Source: Pseudomonadota bacterium
Lineage (GTDB): Bacteria; Pseudomonadota; Alphaproteobacteria; Rhizobiales; Rhizobiaceae
Length of the DNA: 6,421 nt
Reading direction: 5' to 3'
Assembly: GCA_023416545.1 (NCBI GenBank)
Contig: JAEZHO010000264.1
Coordinates: 1 to 6,421, forward strand
The first letter of the stretch is position 1, and each line of letters opens with the position of its first letter. The notes under the pieces were generated by a model, which saw only the letters and a program-made list of their open reading frames with translations, searched no databases and was not told the DNA's origin. Shown in pieces: positions 5,759 through 6,421 of the stretch. The position numbers and the translations under genes were made by a program.

Positions 5759-6421
5759 ATGCAGGCCATCATCAACCAGCTGAAGACCACCGCTGCCGCC
5801 ACGAATGCGACCGACCTTCGGGCGGCATTCGCTGCCGACGCGCAACGTTTCGAGCGGTACAGCGTCTCCACGGGAGACCTGTTGATGGATTTCTCCAAGA
5901 CGGCGGTCAACGACGAGGTCATGGACCTCCTCGAGAGGCTGGCGGCAGAGGCGGGCGTCGCACAGAAGCGCGAGGCGATGTTTTCCGGCGAGGCCATCAA
6001 CTTCACCGAAGGCCGTGCGGTTCTCCACACTGCCCTTCGCAACCGTTCGGACACCCCGGTTCTGGTCGACGGCAAGGACGTGATGCCGGACGTCGACGCC
6101 GTGCTCGCGGCCATGGGCCGGTTCGCCGAGGGGATACGGTCCGGCAGGCTCAGCGGAGCGACGGGGCGCAAGATCACCGACATCGTCAATATCGGCATCG
6201 GGGGGTCTGATCTCGGCCCGGTAATGGCCACGCTGGCGCTCGCGCCCTTCCATGACGGCCCGCGCGCGCACTTCGTCTCCAATGTCGATGGCGCCCATAT
6301 CGCCGACACGTTGAAGCTTCTCGACGCCGAGACCACGCTCTTCATCGTCGCCTCCAAGACCTTCACGACCATCGAGACGATGACCAATGCGGCTTCGGCC
6401 CGCGCGTTCATCGCTGACACG
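5759..6421 (+). CDS. pgi: Glucose-6-phosphate isomerase, 3' end beyond the window
   Basis: Pgi reversibly converts glucose-6-phosphate to fructose-6-phosphate in the cytoplasm. In rhizobia, which favour the Entner-Doudoroff route, it mainly recycles fructose-6-phosphate and supplies hexose phosphate for polysaccharides. The 221 visible residues cover about 40% of the usual 540-550. They include FTEGRAVLHTALRNR from about 82, DGKDVMP at 104-110, the sugar-phosphate-binding GIGGSDLGP at 146-154, HFVSNVDGAHI at 171-181 and the phosphate-binding SKTFTTIETMTN at 199-210, all nearly as in E. coli Pgi. The main catalytic Glu, His and Lys lie in the missing C-terminal part. The start is ATG with TGAGGA upstream. 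The frame runs open to the last base of the window, so truncation is by the window edge, not a mutation. Confidence 0.96.
   Translation, partial: MQAIINQLKTTAAATNATDLRAAFAADAQRFERYSVSTGDLLMDFSKTAVNDEVMDLLERLAAEAGVAQKREAMFSGEAINFTEGRAVLHTALRNRSDTPVLVDGKDVMPDVDAVLAAMGRFAEGIRSGRLSGATGRKITDIVNIGIGGSDLGPVMATLALAPFHDGPRAHFVSNVDGAHIADTLKLLDAETTLFIVASKTFTTIETMTNAASARAFIADT

Noticed and set aside
5746..6210. Plus-strand open frame of 154 codons starting at 5746
   Set aside because: It is out of frame with Pgi, whose frame from 5759 to the window end matches the family throughout.
5539..6420. A minus-strand open frame opposite the end of fadD and pgi
   Set aside because: It covers the well-conserved Pgi frame and the terminator. 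Its translation is low-complexity Ser/Ala/Arg-rich.

Overview
This GC-rich window carries six protein-coding genes, two of them cut by the window edges. It looks like the chromosome of an alphaproteobacterium, most likely one of the Rhizobiaceae. Three things point there: the FadD and Pgi protein sequences, the adjacent fadD–pgi order (which I recall from memory for Sinorhizobium meliloti and could not check), and a match to the alphaproteobacterial general-stress promoter (GGAAC-N16-CGTT). No tRNA, rRNA, CRISPR array, insertion sequence or phage gene is visible, and no stretch over 300 bases lacks a gene.

Left part (1-3213). The 3' portion of an AMP-forming acyl-CoA/acid ligase overlaps by 4 bases (ATGA) the start of an NAD synthase-like ATP-pyrophosphatase, so the two are very probably translated together. 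A GNAT-type acetyltransferase-like gene on the opposite strand converges on them. Only 15 bases separate the two genes, and a perfect 7-bp inverted repeat there includes both stop codons. An acid-activating ligase coupled to an amide-forming NadE-like enzyme, with an acetyltransferase beside them, does not match a textbook pathway. It is the best candidate here for an undescribed small-molecule or envelope-modification module, but its substrate cannot be read from the sequence, and the operon continues upstream out of view.

Middle part (3214-3959). A small PRC-barrel protein gene lies on the minus strand with a good Shine-Dalgarno, a strong intrinsic terminator, and an exact EcfG-type promoter match upstream. 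This predicts induction in the general stress response. Its upstream region is shared with the divergent fadD gene.

Right part (3960-6421). A full-length FadD long-chain acyl-CoA synthetase ends at a GC-rich terminator. The first 221 codons of glucose-6-phosphate isomerase (pgi) follow. Both are ordinary core-metabolism genes. FadD activates exogenous fatty acids for beta-oxidation, and Pgi interconverts glucose-6-phosphate and fructose-6-phosphate.
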